From Poseidonocella sp. HB161398 (GTDB taxonomy: Bacteria; Pseudomonadota; Alphaproteobacteria; Rhodobacterales; Rhodobacteraceae), in NCBI RefSeq assembly GCF_005870025.1, contig NZ_VATA01000040.1:1-64000 (forward strand): a stretch of DNA of 64,000 nt, in the 5' to 3' direction. A program made the position numbers and the translations under genes. The notes below the pieces were generated by a model that ran no database searches, was not told the origin of the DNA, and saw nothing but the letters and a program-made list of their open reading frames with translations. Below are positions 35,640 to 45,281 of this stretch, one piece after another (within the stretch, counting starts at the first letter, position 1; every line of letters starts with the position of its first letter).

Positions 35640-36059
35640 ATGCGTCACGCCCGCGGATACCGCCGCCTGAACCGCACCCACGAGCACCGCAAGGCGCTCT
35701 TTGCCAACATGGCCGGCTCGCTGATCGAGCACGAGCAGATCAAGACCACCCTGCCGAAGGCGAAGGAACTGCGCCCGGTGATCGAGAAGCTGATCACCCT
35801 TGCCAAGCGCGGCGACCTGCATGCCCGCCGCCAGGCCGCGTCGAAGCTGAAGCAGGACGCGCTGGTCGCCAAGCTCTTCGACGTGCTCGGCCCGCGCTAC
35901 AAGGACCGCCAGGGCGGCTACGTCCGCGTCCTGAAAGCCGGCTTCCGCTACGGCGACATGGCGCCGATGGCGATCATCGAATTCGTCGACCGCGACGTCG
36001 ATGCCAAGGGCGCCGCTGACCGCGCCCGCGTCGAGGCCGAGGAAGCCGAAGAGGCGTAA
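35640..36059 (+). CDS. rplQ: 50S ribosomal protein L17
   Basis: A 139-residue protein with [50 protein letters not shown] at the N-terminus and [27 protein letters not shown]; the acidic Glu/Ala tail is normal for the family. It ends the ribosomal block. Confidence 0.98.
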   Translation: MRHARGYRRLNRTHEHRKALFANMAGSLIEHEQIKTTLPKAKELRPVIEKLITLAKRGDLHARRQAASKLKQDALVAKLFDVLGPRYKDRQGGYVRVLKAGFRYGDMAPMAIIEFVDRDVDAKGAADRARVEAEEAEEA

Positions 36060-36082
36060 GCCTCGCGGCAGCGATTTTCCGG

Positions 36083-36110
36083 AAGGGCGGGGCGCAAGCT
36101 CCGCCCTTTT
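36083..36110 (+). terminator. Rho-independent terminator after rplQ
   Basis: An 11-bp stem AAGGGCGGGGC/GCTCCGCCCTT (one G-T pair) with a GCAA loop is followed by TT and a short T-rich run. Confidence 0.8.
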
Positions 36111-36124
36111 CGCATTTCGGCCCT

Positions 36125-36148
36125 CCCCTCTCCCCGCGGGGAGAGGGG
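36125..36148. repeat. 24-bp perfect palindrome, probable repeated intergenic element
   Basis: The arms CCCCTCTCCCCG/CGGGGAGAGGGG meet without a spacer, followed by CCGGGGGAGAGGGGG. Sequences of this CCCTCTCCCCG type recur between genes in many high-GC bacteria. It lies between the rplQ terminator and rarA. Confidence 0.7.
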
Positions 36149-36199
36149 CCGGGGGAGAGGGGGCTTGCGAAAGCGGCCCGGAGCCGCAACATCCCTGAC

Positions 36200-37528
36200 A
36201 TGGCCGATCTCTTCGACTCCCTCCCCGATGCCCGCCCGGCTGGTCCCGCCCAGCCGGAGGGTCCGCGTCCGCTGGCCGACCGGCTGCGGCCGCGGGCGCT
36301 TGCCGACGTGCTGGGCCAGGAGGCCGCGCTCGGTCCCGAGGCGCCGCTCGGCACCATGCTCGCGGCGGGGCAGATCCCCTCGCTGATCCTCTGGGGCCCG
36401 CCGGGCGTCGGAAAGACCACGATCGCGCGGCTGCTGGCGCGCGAGGCCGGGCTCCACATGGTCGAGATCAGCGCGATCTTCGCCGGCGTCGCCGACCTGA
36501 AGAAGGTCTTCGAGGAGGCCCGCCAGCGCCGCCGCGCCGGGCAGGGGACGCTGCTCTTCGTCGACGAGATCCACCGCTTCAACAAGGCCCAGCAGGACGG
36601 GTTCCTGCCGCATCTCGAAAGCGGACTGATCACGCTGGTCGGCGCCACTACCGAGAACCCCTCCTTCGAGCTCAACGCGGCGCTGCTCAGCCGCGCCCAT
36701 GTCGTCGTGCTGAGCCGGCTCGGGGCGGAGGCGCTCGAGGCGATGCTCTCCCGGGCCGAGACCGAGCTCGGCCGGTCCCTGCCGCTGACGCCCGAGGCGC
36801 GGGCGCATCTTCTGGCCATGGCCGATGGCGACGGGCGCAGCCTGCTGAACATGGCGGAGGTCGTGGCCAGCTGGCAGGCGGAGGCGCCGCTCGATGCCAA
36901 GGCGCTCGGCCAGCGGCTGAACCAGCGGGCGGCACATTACGACAAGTCGGGGGACGGGCACTACAACCTGATCTCGGCGCTGCACAAATCGGTGCGGGGC
37001 TCCGATCCGGATGCCTCGCTTTACTGGTTCGCGCGGATGCTCGAGGGCGGCGAGGATCCGCGCTTCCTCGCGCGGCGGCTGACGCGGATGTCGGTCGAGG
37101 ATATCGGCCTCGCCGATCCGCAGGCCCAGGCGGTCTGCATCGACGCCTGGCAGACCTATGAACGGCTGGGCAGCCCCGAGGGCGAGCTGGCCCTGGCCCA
37201 GGCGGTGATCTACCTGGCGCTGGCGCCGAAATCGAACGCGGCCTATGTCGCCTACAAGGCCGCGCGGGCGCTGGCGAAGAAGACCGGCTCGGTGCCGCCG
37301 CCCAGCCATATCCTCAACGCGCCCACCGGGCTGATGAAGGACCAGGGCTATGGCGCGGGCTATGCCTATGACCACGATGCAGAGGACGGATTCTCGGGGC
37401 AGGACTACTTTCCCGAGGGCATGGCCCGGCCGGAGCTCTACGCTCCGGTGGATCGCGGCTTCGAGCGCGAGCTGGGCAAGCGGGCCGGGTACTTCGCCCG
37501 GCTCAGGGCAAAGCGGCAGGGCGGTTGA
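36200..37528 (+). CDS. rarA: Replication-associated recombination protein A (AAA+ ATPase)
   Basis: The 442-residue AAA+ protein acts at stalled replication forks with RecA and single-strand-binding protein. Walker A GPPGVGKTT is near residue 67, Walker B LLFVDEIHRF near 120, sensor-1 GATTENPSFE near 148; the C-terminal MgsA domain contains NLISALHKSVRGSDPDASLYWFARML and RRLTRMSVEDIGLADP. Its position after rplQ is shared with relatives. Followed by crcB after 31 bp. Confidence 0.95.
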   Translation: MADLFDSLPDARPAGPAQPEGPRPLADRLRPRALADVLGQEAALGPEAPLGTMLAAGQIPSLILWGPPGVGKTTIARLLAREAGLHMVEISAIFAGVADLKKVFEEARQRRRAGQGTLLFVDEIHRFNKAQQDGFLPHLESGLITLVGATTENPSFELNAALLSRAHVVVLSRLGAEALEAMLSRAETELGRSLPLTPEARAHLLAMADGDGRSLLNMAEVVASWQAEAPLDAKALGQRLNQRAAHYDKSGDGHYNLISALHKSVRGSDPDASLYWFARMLEGGEDPRFLARRLTRMSVEDIGLADPQAQAVCIDAWQTYERLGSPEGELALAQAVIYLALAPKSNAAYVAYKAARALAKKTGSVPPPSHILNAPTGLMKDQGYGAGYAYDHDAEDGFSGQDYFPEGMARPELYAPVDRGFERELGKRAGYFARLRAKRQGG

Positions 37529-37559
37529 CTCCGCGGCCGGGCCGGGAAAAGAGGAGCGC

Positions 37560-37937
37560 ATGATCGACAAACTCGCCATGGTCGCCCTGGGCGGCGCAAT
37601 CGGCGCCTCGGGGCGCTATCTTTCGGGCATCGCCGCGATGCGGCTGATGGGGCCCGGATTCCCCTGGGGCACCTTCTTCGTCAATGTCGCGGGCTCCTTC
37701 CTGATGGGGGTCTTCGTCACGGTGATGGCGCTGAAGGGCGGCACCAAGTTCGCGCCGCTGCTGACCGTCGGCATGCTCGGCGGCTTCACGACCTTCTCCA
37801 GCTTCTCGCTCGACGCGGTGACGCTGTGGGAACGCGGCGAGCTGGCGACGGCGGCCTTCTATGTCGGCGCCTCGGTGGTGCTGTCGCTGGCCGCGCTTTT
37901 CCTCGGACTGGCCCTGAGCAGGATGGTGTTCCAATGA
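37560..37937 (+). CDS. crcB: Fluoride exporter CrcB/Fluc
   Basis: A 125-residue protein with four membrane helices; dual-topology dimers form a fluoride channel. GGAIGASGRYL near residue 10, the GTFFVNVAGSFLMG motif (conserved Asn) near 40 and GFTTFSSFSLDAV (phenylalanine/threonine track) near 78 are diagnostic. GAGGAG lies just before the ATG. No fluoride riboswitch was seen upstream. Overlaps the pseudouridine synthase by 4 bp (ATGA). Confidence 0.95.
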   Translation: MIDKLAMVALGGAIGASGRYLSGIAAMRLMGPGFPWGTFFVNVAGSFLMGVFVTVMALKGGTKFAPLLTVGMLGGFTTFSSFSLDAVTLWERGELATAAFYVGASVVLSLAALFLGLALSRMVFQ

Positions 37938-38983
37938 GCGGCGTGCAGACTTTGACCGTGGGCGCAGATGATGCCGACCAGCGCCTGGACCGCTGGCTGC
38001 GACGGCTGTTCCCGCATCTCGGCCAGGGCCGGATCGAGAAGATGTGCCGCAAGGGCGAGCTGCGCGTCGATGGCGGGCGGGTGAAGCCCGCGACCCGGCT
38101 CGAGGCCGGGCAGAGCGTGCGCATCCCGCCGATCCCCGATCCCGGGCCCGAGCAGGACCGCCCGCCGGCGCCCCGGATCGCCGAAGCCGATATCGAGATG
38201 ATGCAGCGCGCCGTGCTCTACCGCGACGACCACATCATCGCGCTGAACAAGCCGCCGGGGCTGGCGACGCAGGGCGGATCGGGCCAGACGCGCCATGTCG
38301 ACGGGCTGTCCGAATGCCTGCGCTTCGGCCTCGAGGAGAAGCCGCGGCTGGTCCACCGGCTCGACCGCGACACCTCGGGCGTGCTGATCATGGCGCGCAC
38401 CCGCAAGGTGGCCGACGCGCTGACCAAGGCCTTCCGCTCGCGCGAGACCCGCAAGATCTACTGGGCGGTGGTGGCCGGCGTGCCGACCCCCGCGATGGGC
38501 ACGATCAAGTACGGGCTGGTGAAGGCGCCGGGCCATGGCCGTGGCGGCGAGGGCGAGAAGATGCGCTGCCTGCATCCCCGCGATGTCGACAGGACCGAGG
38601 GCGCCAAGCATGCCACGACCGACTACGCGGTGCTTTCGCCGCTGGGCAAGCGCTGCGCCTGGGTGGCGATGGTGCCGATCACCGGCCGCACGCACCAGCT
38701 GCGCGCGCATATGGCCGAGCTGGGCCATCCGATCATCGGCGACGGCAAGTACGGCGGCTCCGGCCAGGAGAACCTGGGCGACGGCTGGGGCGCGCAGCTG
38801 GGCGGAGAGATCAGCCGCAAGCTGCACCTGCATGCCCGCAGCCTGGAGATCACCCATCCGGTGACCGGCGCGCAGCTGTCGATCACCGCGCCCCTGCCCG
38901 ACCACATGGCCCGGACCTGGAAGACGCTGGGCTGGGACCCGGCGGATGTTCCGGCCGACCCGTTCGAGGATCCCGAATTTTGA
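37934..38983 (+). CDS. Ribosomal large-subunit pseudouridine synthase, RluC/RluD family
   Basis: A 349-residue enzyme with an N-terminal S4 RNA-binding domain (RLDRWLRRLFPHLGQGRIEKMCRKGELRVDG) and a catalytic domain with the HRLDRDTSGVL motif carrying the catalytic Asp near residue 143, then ITGRTHQLRAHMAELGHPIIGDGKYG. The inserted Gly/Lys segment (PGHGRGGEGEKM) is unusual but tolerated. Coupled to crcB upstream (ATGA) and the HAD gene downstream (TTGA). Confidence 0.93.
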   Translation: MSGVQTLTVGADDADQRLDRWLRRLFPHLGQGRIEKMCRKGELRVDGGRVKPATRLEAGQSVRIPPIPDPGPEQDRPPAPRIAEADIEMMQRAVLYRDDHIIALNKPPGLATQGGSGQTRHVDGLSECLRFGLEEKPRLVHRLDRDTSGVLIMARTRKVADALTKAFRSRETRKIYWAVVAGVPTPAMGTIKYGLVKAPGHGRGGEGEKMRCLHPRDVDRTEGAKHATTDYAVLSPLGKRCAWVAMVPITGRTHQLRAHMAELGHPIIGDGKYGGSGQENLGDGWGAQLGGEISRKLHLHARSLEITHPVTGAQLSITAPLPDHMARTWKTLGWDPADVPADPFEDPEF

Positions 38984-39657
38984 CACGTCTCCGCCTCGCG
39001 CTCTTCGATGTCGACGGCACGCTGGTCGACAGCCAGGGGCATATCAAGCTGTCGATGGAAGCGGCCTTCTCCGCCGAGGGGCTCGCCACGCCGCCCGCCG
39101 CCGAGATCCTGTCGATCGTGCGCCTGTCGCTGCCCAATGCGATCGCCCAGCTGGTGCCGGACATGGCGCCGGAGCGGATCGACCGGATGGTCGAGACCTA
39201 CAAGGACGCCTATGCCTCGCTGCGCGGCGCCGATGCGGCGGCCTCCTCGCCGCTCTATGACGGCGCGCTGGCCTGTCTGGACGCGCTGGCGGCAGAGGAC
39301 CACGTGCTGATCGGCATCGCCACCGGCAAGTCGCGCCGCGGGCTGACCCACCTGCTGGAGACCCACGGGCTGGCGCACCGCTTCATCACCACCCAGGTCG
39401 CCGACGACCACCCGTCGAAGCCGCATCCGGCCATGGTCGAGGCCGCGCTCTCGGCGACCGGGGTAGAAGCGCGCGACGCGGTGATGATCGGCGACACCGC
39501 CTTCGACATGGAGATGGGCCGCGCCGCGGGCGTGCGGCGGTTGGGCGTCAGCTGGGGCTACCATCCGGCGGAACGGCTGCAGGCGGCGGGGGCCGAACGG
39601 CTGGCGACGGAATATGCGCAGGTCCCGGGCCTGCTGGGCGAGCTCTGGGAGGGCTGA
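38980..39657 (+). CDS. HAD-superfamily hydrolase, phosphoglycolate-phosphatase-like
   Basis: A 225-residue haloacid-dehalogenase-type phosphatase. Motif I FDVDGTLVDS at residues 10-19, motif II IATGKSRRGL near 109, motif III Lys in HPSKPHPAM and motif IV IGDTAFDMEMGRAAGV near 170 are all intact, with a C1 cap between I and II. Starts at TTG 38980, sharing a TTGA with the stop of the upstream gene. In relatives it is located beside the pseudouridine synthase; the substrate is unproven. Confidence 0.9.
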   Translation: MTRLRLALFDVDGTLVDSQGHIKLSMEAAFSAEGLATPPAAEILSIVRLSLPNAIAQLVPDMAPERIDRMVETYKDAYASLRGADAAASSPLYDGALACLDALAAEDHVLIGIATGKSRRGLTHLLETHGLAHRFITTQVADDHPSKPHPAMVEAALSATGVEARDAVMIGDTAFDMEMGRAAGVRRLGVSWGYHPAERLQAAGAERLATEYAQVPGLLGELWEG

Positions 39658-39658
39658 G

Positions 39659-40372
39659 ATGGCGGGCTGGGTGCCGAAGCGGTTCTGGAAAGAGGCCGCA
39701 GTCGCGGAGGCCGGGGACGGCTGGACGGTGCAGCTGGACGGGCGGGCGGTGAAGACCCCGGCCAAGGCCGCGCTGGTGCTTCCGTCGCGCGCCCTGGCCG
39801 AGGCCGTGGCCGCCGAATGGCGCGCGCAGGGCGACACGATCGACCCGGCGAGCATGCCGCTGACCAAGCTGTCGAATTCCGCGATCGACAATGTCGCCGT
39901 GAACCATGCCGCGGTGGCGGAGATGCTGGCCGCCTATGGCGGGACCGACCTTCTGTGCTACCGCGCCGAGGCGCCCGAGGCGCTGGTCGCGCGCCAGCGC
40001 GCCGCCTGGGATCCGCTGCTGATCTGGTCGGCGGGCCGCTTCGGCGCGCCGCTGAACACTGCGGGCGGGGTGATGCATGTCGCCCAGCCCGAGGCCAGCC
40101 TCGCCGCGCTCGCCGCCGAGGTCCACGGCCTGACCGCCTTCGAGCTGGCCGCCTTCCACGACCTCGTCGCCATCTCGGGCTCGCTGGTCCTGGGGCTTGC
40201 CGTGATCCATGGCGAGGCTGCGGCCGAGGCCGCCTGGACCCTGTCGCGCGTCGACGAGGACTGGCAGGCCGAGCAATGGGGCGTGGACGAGGAAGCCGCC
40301 GGGACCGCGGCGAAGAAGCAGGCCGAATTCCTCACCGCGCACCGCGCCTTCGTCCTGATCCGCAGCGCCTGA
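39659..40372 (+). CDS. ATP12-family F1-ATPase assembly chaperone
   Basis: The 237-residue protein resembles mitochondrial Atp12, which binds the F1 alpha subunit during ATP synthase assembly; the family is typical of alphaproteobacteria and mitochondria. Seen: WVPKRFWKEAAV..GWTVQLDGRAVKTPAKAALVLPS at the N-terminus, AVAAEWRAQGDTIDPASMPLTKLSNSAID, and TDLLCYRAEAPEALVARQRAAWDPLL. Starts one base after the HAD stop. Confidence 0.92.
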   Translation: MAGWVPKRFWKEAAVAEAGDGWTVQLDGRAVKTPAKAALVLPSRALAEAVAAEWRAQGDTIDPASMPLTKLSNSAIDNVAVNHAAVAEMLAAYGGTDLLCYRAEAPEALVARQRAAWDPLLIWSAGRFGAPLNTAGGVMHVAQPEASLAALAAEVHGLTAFELAAFHDLVAISGSLVLGLAVIHGEAAAEAAWTLSRVDEDWQAEQWGVDEEAAGTAAKKQAEFLTAHRAFVLIRSA

Positions 40373-40518
40373 CGCCCGGCGCGGGGGTCTCTTCCTTCCC
40401 CTGCGTAAGTGAGCTCTGGCCCGTTTTCTGGGCATTTGCGCGTTTGTGTGAATGCCCTTTTTTCGCTCCCCGACGCTGCGTTTGCTGAAAAAACCGCCAT
40501 TCCGGTCCGGGGAAGGGG

Positions 40519-40578
40519 GGGCTCACCCTTGACCGGAGGCCCTTAAACTGCGCGAATTCCGGCGGTGAGGGGCTCACC
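40519..40578 (+). promoter_or_regulatory. Direct repeat GGGGCTCACC upstream of bztA
   Basis: Two exact 10-bp copies (40519-40528 and 40569-40578) are exactly 50 bp apart, in the 283-bp leader of the amino-acid ABC operon. A TAAAAT at 40594-40599 could be a -10 with no good -35, which fits an activated promoter. The regulator is unknown. Confidence 0.3.
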
Positions 40579-40655
40579 AAAGATAAACGGGACTAAAATG
40601 CCGGCAGAGTGCACCGGCAGAAAACCGCGCATGCGGTTCACAGGAAGAGGTAAAC

Positions 40656-41672
40656 ATGACCAAAAAGGTATTTTGGGGCGTGCTGGCTGCTGCTAGCGCC
40701 GTGGCCGGTTTCGCTTCGGCGGATACGCTGGATGACGTGAAAGCGCGCGGCAAGCTGATCTGCGGCACCTCCACGGGTCTGGCCGGTTTCTCCGCTCCCG
40801 ATGCGAATGGCCGCTACGAAGGCTTCGACGTCGCCTATTGCCGGGCTCTGGCCGGCGCGATCTTCGGCGATCCCGAAGCCGTGGACTTCAAGCCGCTGAC
40901 CACCACCAACCGCTTCAGCGCGCTGTCGGCCGGCGAAGTCGACGTGCTGGCGCGCAACACCACCTGGACGCTGACCCGCGACGTCGACCTGAAGAACACC
41001 TTCATCGGCGTGAACTACTATGACGGCCAGGGCTTCATGGTGCCGAAGGAGCTGGGCGTGACCTCGGCCCGCGAACTCGACGGCGCCACCGTCTGCATCC
41101 AGACCGGCACCACCACGGAGCTGAACCTCGCGGACTTCTTCCGCGCCAACAACATCAGCTACGAGCCGGTGCCGATCGAGACCAACGCCGAGGCCCAGCA
41201 GCAGTACCTGGCCGGCGCCTGCGACGTCTACACCACCGACGCCTCCGGCCTGGCCGCGACCCGCGCCTCCTTCGAAGCGCCGGGCGATCACGTGATCCTG
41301 CCGGAAATCATCTCCAAGGAGCCGCTCGGCCCGCTCGTCCGCCAGGGCGACGACCACTGGGCGGACATCGCCTCCTGGACGCTGAACGCGCTGATCGCGG
41401 CAGAAGAGCTGGGCGTCACCTCGGCCAATATCGACGAGCTGTCCGAGTCGACCGAGAACCCGGAAATCGCCCGCCTGCTGGGCACCGAGGGCAACCTGGG
41501 CGAGATGCTGGGCCTGTCGCAGGACTGGGCCGCGAACGCGATCAAGGCCGAAGGCAACTACGGCGAGATCTTCGAGAAGTACATCGGCGAAGGCACCCCG
41601 ATCGGGCTGGCGCGCGGCCTGAACGCGCAGTGGACCGAAGGCGGCCTCCTGTACGCACCGCCGTTCCGCTGA
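40656..41672 (+). CDS. bztA: Glutamate/glutamine/aspartate/asparagine ABC transporter, periplasmic binding protein
   Basis: A 338-residue family-3 solute receptor with signal peptide (MTKKVFWGVLAAASAVAGFASA). LICGTSTGLAGFSAPDANGRYEGFDVAYCRALAGAIFGDP, TTTNRFSALSAGEVDVLARNTTWTLTRD and VCIQTGTTTELNLADFF are characteristic of the BztA/AapJ group, which binds acidic amino acids and their amides. It leads the four-gene operon; two permeases and an ATPase follow. Confidence 0.95.
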   Translation: MTKKVFWGVLAAASAVAGFASADTLDDVKARGKLICGTSTGLAGFSAPDANGRYEGFDVAYCRALAGAIFGDPEAVDFKPLTTTNRFSALSAGEVDVLARNTTWTLTRDVDLKNTFIGVNYYDGQGFMVPKELGVTSARELDGATVCIQTGTTTELNLADFFRANNISYEPVPIETNAEAQQQYLAGACDVYTTDASGLAATRASFEAPGDHVILPEIISKEPLGPLVRQGDDHWADIASWTLNALIAAEELGVTSANIDELSESTENPEIARLLGTEGNLGEMLGLSQDWAANAIKAEGNYGEIFEKYIGEGTPIGLARGLNAQWTEGGLLYAPPFR

Positions 41673-41774
41673 GGACAACCGGGGCGCGGGTCATCCCGCG
41701 CCCCTCGTCCGTCCGGCGCCCTGCTGTTCCGGCGCCCTCCGCCTGCCTGACGCGTATTCTAGACAGGAGCTTTC

Positions 41775-43028
41775 ATGGCCATTGCGAGCGACCCGCCGAA
41801 GGGCGGATTCCAGCTTTCCCAGCTCATCTACGACACCCGCTACCGCTCGATGACCATCCAGGTCGCCACGCTGATCGGGGTCCTGGCCCTGGTCTTCTGG
41901 CTCGGCGCGAATGTCACCGAGAACCTTGCCGAACTGGGCAAGCCGATCGATTTCGGCTTCCTCGGAGAGCCTGCGGGCTATGACATCAACCAGCGGCTGA
42001 TCGAATACGACAACCAGGACATCCATGCCCGCGCCGCCTTTGTCGGGCTCCTGAACACGCTGCTGGTCGCCTTCCTGGGCTGCATCCTGGCCACGGTGGT
42101 CGGCGTGCTCGTCGGCGTGCTGCGCCTGTCGCACAACTGGATCGTCGCCAAGATCATGACGGTCTATGTCGAATGCTTCCGCAACGTGCCGGTGCTGCTG
42201 TGGATCGTCCTGGCCATGGCGATCATGATCGAGGCGCTGCCGCAGCCGCGCGACTTCCGCGGCGACGATCCGGCGGCCTCGATGCTGTTCGACGCCTTCG
42301 CCTTCACCAATCGCGGTGTCTACATCCCCGAGCCGCTCTTCTCGCGCAGCCTTGGCGATTTCAGCTTCTTCGGCATCTTCGACATCAGCATCGACCTGAT
42401 CGCCATCCTCGCGGTCCTGGCCGCGGGCATCTTCACCGCCAAGAAGATCGGCGCGCAGGCCGACCAGATCCAGAACCAGACCGGCATCCGGCCGAAAACC
42501 TGGCCGAAGACCGCCGGGGTCATCCTCGTGCCGCTGCTGGCGATCCTCGCGATCCTCGGCTTCCACCTGGGCTATCCGGCGCTGAAGGGCTTCAATTTCG
42601 ACGGCGGCACCCACCTGCGCAACTCGCTGATCGCGCTGTGGCTGGCGCTGAGCTTCTATACCGCGGCCTTCATCGCCGAGATCGTGCGCGGCGGCATCAT
42701 GGCCATCTCCAAGGGCCAGAGCGAGGCCGCGGCCGCGCTGGGTCTGCGGCCGAACCGGATCATGCGCCTGGTGGTGCTGCCGCAGGCGCTGCGGATCATC
42801 ATCCCGCCGCTGATCTCGCAGTACCTGAACCTGACCAAGAACAGCTCGCTGGCCATCGCGGTCGGCTACATGGACCTCACCGGCACGCTGATGGGGATCA
42901 CGCTGAACCAGTCGGGGCGCGAGCTGGAATGCGTGATGCTGACGATGCTGATCTACCTGGCGATCTCGCTGTGCATCTCCGGCGCCTTCAACATCTACAA
43001 CCAGCGCGTCAAGCTGAAGGAGCGGTAA
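41775..43028 (+). CDS. bztB: Amino-acid ABC transporter permease BztB/AapQ
   Basis: The 417-residue inner-membrane permease has an N-terminal helix near residues 27-50, a large periplasmic insert and a C-terminal permease core carrying the ABC-coupling EAA loop (KGQSEAAAALGLRPNRIMRLVVLPQALRII). The enlarged form compared with other polar-amino-acid permeases is typical of the Bzt/Aap group. Followed after one base by bztC. Confidence 0.94.
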   Translation: MAIASDPPKGGFQLSQLIYDTRYRSMTIQVATLIGVLALVFWLGANVTENLAELGKPIDFGFLGEPAGYDINQRLIEYDNQDIHARAAFVGLLNTLLVAFLGCILATVVGVLVGVLRLSHNWIVAKIMTVYVECFRNVPVLLWIVLAMAIMIEALPQPRDFRGDDPAASMLFDAFAFTNRGVYIPEPLFSRSLGDFSFFGIFDISIDLIAILAVLAAGIFTAKKIGAQADQIQNQTGIRPKTWPKTAGVILVPLLAILAILGFHLGYPALKGFNFDGGTHLRNSLIALWLALSFYTAAFIAEIVRGGIMAISKGQSEAAAALGLRPNRIMRLVVLPQALRIIIPPLISQYLNLTKNSSLAIAVGYMDLTGTLMGITLNQSGRELECVMLTMLIYLAISLCISGAFNIYNQRVKLKER

Positions 43029-43029
43029 C

Positions 43030-44328
43030 ATGGAAGTCAAACCCTATGTCCGCACCGCCATGCTGGACGGCAAGCCCGCGCCGGTGACCTCCTCGGGTCC
43101 GGCGGGCTGGCTGAAGAAGAACCTCTTCGACGGGCCCTGGAACACGGCGGCGACGCTGGTGGCGCTCGTCGTGGTGTTCCTGCTGCTGTCGCATCTGCTG
43201 CCCTGGGTGTTCCAGTCGGTCTGGAATGCCGAGAACCTGGCCGAATGCCGCGAGATCATCGACGCCACCTGGGGACCGGAGCATTCCGGCGCCTGCTGGG
43301 CGGTGATCCACGACCGCTACCTGCAGCTGATCTACGGCTTCTACCCCTGGGACTTCCTGTGGCGGCCGAACCTGACCTTCGCGATGATGCTGGTGGCGAT
43401 CGCGCCGGTGCTCTTCACCCAGCTGCCGCGCAAGATGCTGATCTTCTCGTGCCTCTTCCCCTTCATCGGCGCCTGGCTGCTCTGGGGCGGCTCGATCTGG
43501 CAGCCGGTGATGGTGCTGGCGGGCTTCGGCATCGGCGCCGCCGCCTTCCGCTATCTCGCCAAGGTCAACCGCATCCTGTCGATCGCCGCGGCGATCGTGC
43601 TGCCGGTGATCTGGTGGGTCTTCGTGATGGAGACGGTGGTCCACGGCCTGCATGCGGTGATCCCGCTGGGGCTGGAGCCGGTGCAGTCGAACCAGTTCGG
43701 CGGCTTCATGGTCTCGATCATCATCGGCCTGACGGCGATCACCTGCTCGCTGCCGCTGGGCATCATGCTGGCGCTGGGACGGCAGACCGAGCTGTTCATC
43801 GTGCGGACCTTCTCGGTGGGCTTCATCGAGTTCATCCGCGGCGTGCCGCTGATCACGCTGCTGTTCGTCGCCTCGACGCTCTTGAACTACTTCATGCCGC
43901 CGGGGACGAATTTCGACCTGATCGTGCGGGTGATCATCATGGCGACGCTGTTCTCCTCGGCCTATATCGCCGAGGTGGTCCGCGGCGGGCTCGCGGCGCT
44001 GCCCAAGGGCCAGTACGAGGCGGCAGACAGCCTCGGGCTCGACTACTGGCAGGCGCAGCAGCTCATCATCATGCCGCAGGCGCTGAAGATCGCCATCCCG
44101 GGGATCGTCTCGACCTTCATCGGCCTCTTCAAGGACACGACGCTGGTCTCGATCATCGGCATCCTCGACCCGATCGGCCTGTCGAACGCGATCCGCGCCG
44201 ACAGTGCCTGGAACGGCATCTACTGGGAGCTGTTCGCCTTCATCGGGTTCGTCTTCTTCATCTTCTGCTTCTCGATGTCCCGGTACTCCATGTACCTGGA
44301 ACGCAAGCTCAATACCGGCCACCGCTAA
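43030..44328 (+). CDS. bztC: Amino-acid ABC transporter permease BztC/AapM
   Basis: The 432-residue second permease has extra N-terminal membrane helices (about residues 35-55, 110-165, 175-200) before a permease core with [15 protein letters not shown] and the EAA loop [33 protein letters not shown]. It forms the heteromeric translocation pore with BztB. The C-terminus YSMYLERKL is conserved. Confidence 0.94.
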   Translation: MEVKPYVRTAMLDGKPAPVTSSGPAGWLKKNLFDGPWNTAATLVALVVVFLLLSHLLPWVFQSVWNAENLAECREIIDATWGPEHSGACWAVIHDRYLQLIYGFYPWDFLWRPNLTFAMMLVAIAPVLFTQLPRKMLIFSCLFPFIGAWLLWGGSIWQPVMVLAGFGIGAAAFRYLAKVNRILSIAAAIVLPVIWWVFVMETVVHGLHAVIPLGLEPVQSNQFGGFMVSIIIGLTAITCSLPLGIMLALGRQTELFIVRTFSVGFIEFIRGVPLITLLFVASTLLNYFMPPGTNFDLIVRVIIMATLFSSAYIAEVVRGGLAALPKGQYEAADSLGLDYWQAQQLIIMPQALKIAIPGIVSTFIGLFKDTTLVSIIGILDPIGLSNAIRADSAWNGIYWELFAFIGFVFFIFCFSMSRYSMYLERKLNTGHR

Positions 44329-44338
44329 GGAGAGCCAC

Positions 44339-45124
44339 ATGACCGACACAGCCGTGAACACCGCCCCTGCCGGCATGACCGTCTCTGACGAGGTGGCCAT
44401 CGAAATCCGCAACATGAACAAGTGGTACGGCCAGTTCCACGTTCTGCGCGACATCGACCTGACCGTCTACCGCGGCGAGCGGATCGTGATCTGCGGGCCC
44501 TCGGGCTCGGGCAAGTCCACCATGATCCGCTGCATCAACGCGCTCGAGGAGCACCAGGAGGGCAAGATCACCGTCGACGGCACGGTGCTCAGCTCGGATC
44601 TGAAGAACATCGACAAGATCCGCTCCGAGGTCGGCATGTGCTTCCAGCACTTCAACCTCTTCCCGCACCTGACTATCCTGGAGAACTGCACGCTCGCCCC
44701 GATCTGGGTTCGCAAGATCCCGAAGAAGGAAGCGATCGACACCGCGATGCACTACCTGGAGAAGGTGAAGATCCCCGACCAGGCCAACAAGTATCCCGGC
44801 CAGCTCTCCGGCGGGCAGCAGCAGCGCGTCGCCATCGCGCGCAGCCTGTGCATGCGGCCGAAGATCATGCTCTTCGACGAGCCGACCTCGGCGCTCGATC
44901 CCGAGATGATCAAGGAGGTGCTCGACACCATGATCCAGCTCGCCGAAGAGGGCATGACCATGCTCTGCGTCACCCACGAGATGGGATTTGCCCAGGCAGT
45001 GGCGAACCGGGTGATCTTCATGGATGCGGGCCAGATCGTCGAGCAGAACGAGCCGAAGGCCTTCTTCAACAACCCGCAGAGCGAGCGCACCAAGCTGTTC
45101 CTCAGCCAGATCCTCGGGCACTGA
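44339..45124 (+). CDS. bztD: Amino-acid ABC transporter ATP-binding protein BztD/AapP
   Basis: A 261-residue ATPase: Walker [10 protein letters not shown] near residue 55, Q-loop [14 protein letters not shown], signature [16 protein letters not shown] near 158, Walker [16 protein letters not shown] and H-loop VTHEMGF. Powers import by BztABC. ATG 44339 follows AAGGAGAGCCAC. A 9-bp hairpin without T tract (45132-45160) follows. Confidence 0.95.
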   Translation: MTDTAVNTAPAGMTVSDEVAIEIRNMNKWYGQFHVLRDIDLTVYRGERIVICGPSGSGKSTMIRCINALEEHQEGKITVDGTVLSSDLKNIDKIRSEVGMCFQHFNLFPHLTILENCTLAPIWVRKIPKKEAIDTAMHYLEKVKIPDQANKYPGQLSGGQQQRVAIARSLCMRPKIMLFDEPTSALDPEMIKEVLDTMIQLAEEGMTMLCVTHEMGFAQAVANRVIFMDAGQIVEQNEPKAFFNNPQSERTKLFLSQILGH

Positions 45125-45131
45125 GCCCTTT

Positions 45132-45160
45132 GCAGGGCGCGGGCCCAGCCTGCGCCCTGC
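45132..45160 (+). terminator. Hairpin after bztD
   Basis: A nine-base-pair stem GCAGGGCGC/GCGCCCTGC with an 11-base loop starts 8 bp past the bztD stop. No T tract. Confidence 0.45.
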
Positions 45161-45281
45161 CGTCCCGTCCGGGGACGCCTGCCATGCGGAAATCACGGTC
45201 TCCCGGCAGCGAAAGATCGACCGGACACGGCCGAAACGCTCTAGGATGGTTGCGATCTTCCCCAATCCGAGGAGCGCAGCC

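Noticed and set aside
36125-36148. Regulatory operator for rarA
   Set aside because: The 24-bp palindrome resembles a widespread intergenic repeat and lies just after the rplQ terminator, so a specific operator role is not supported.
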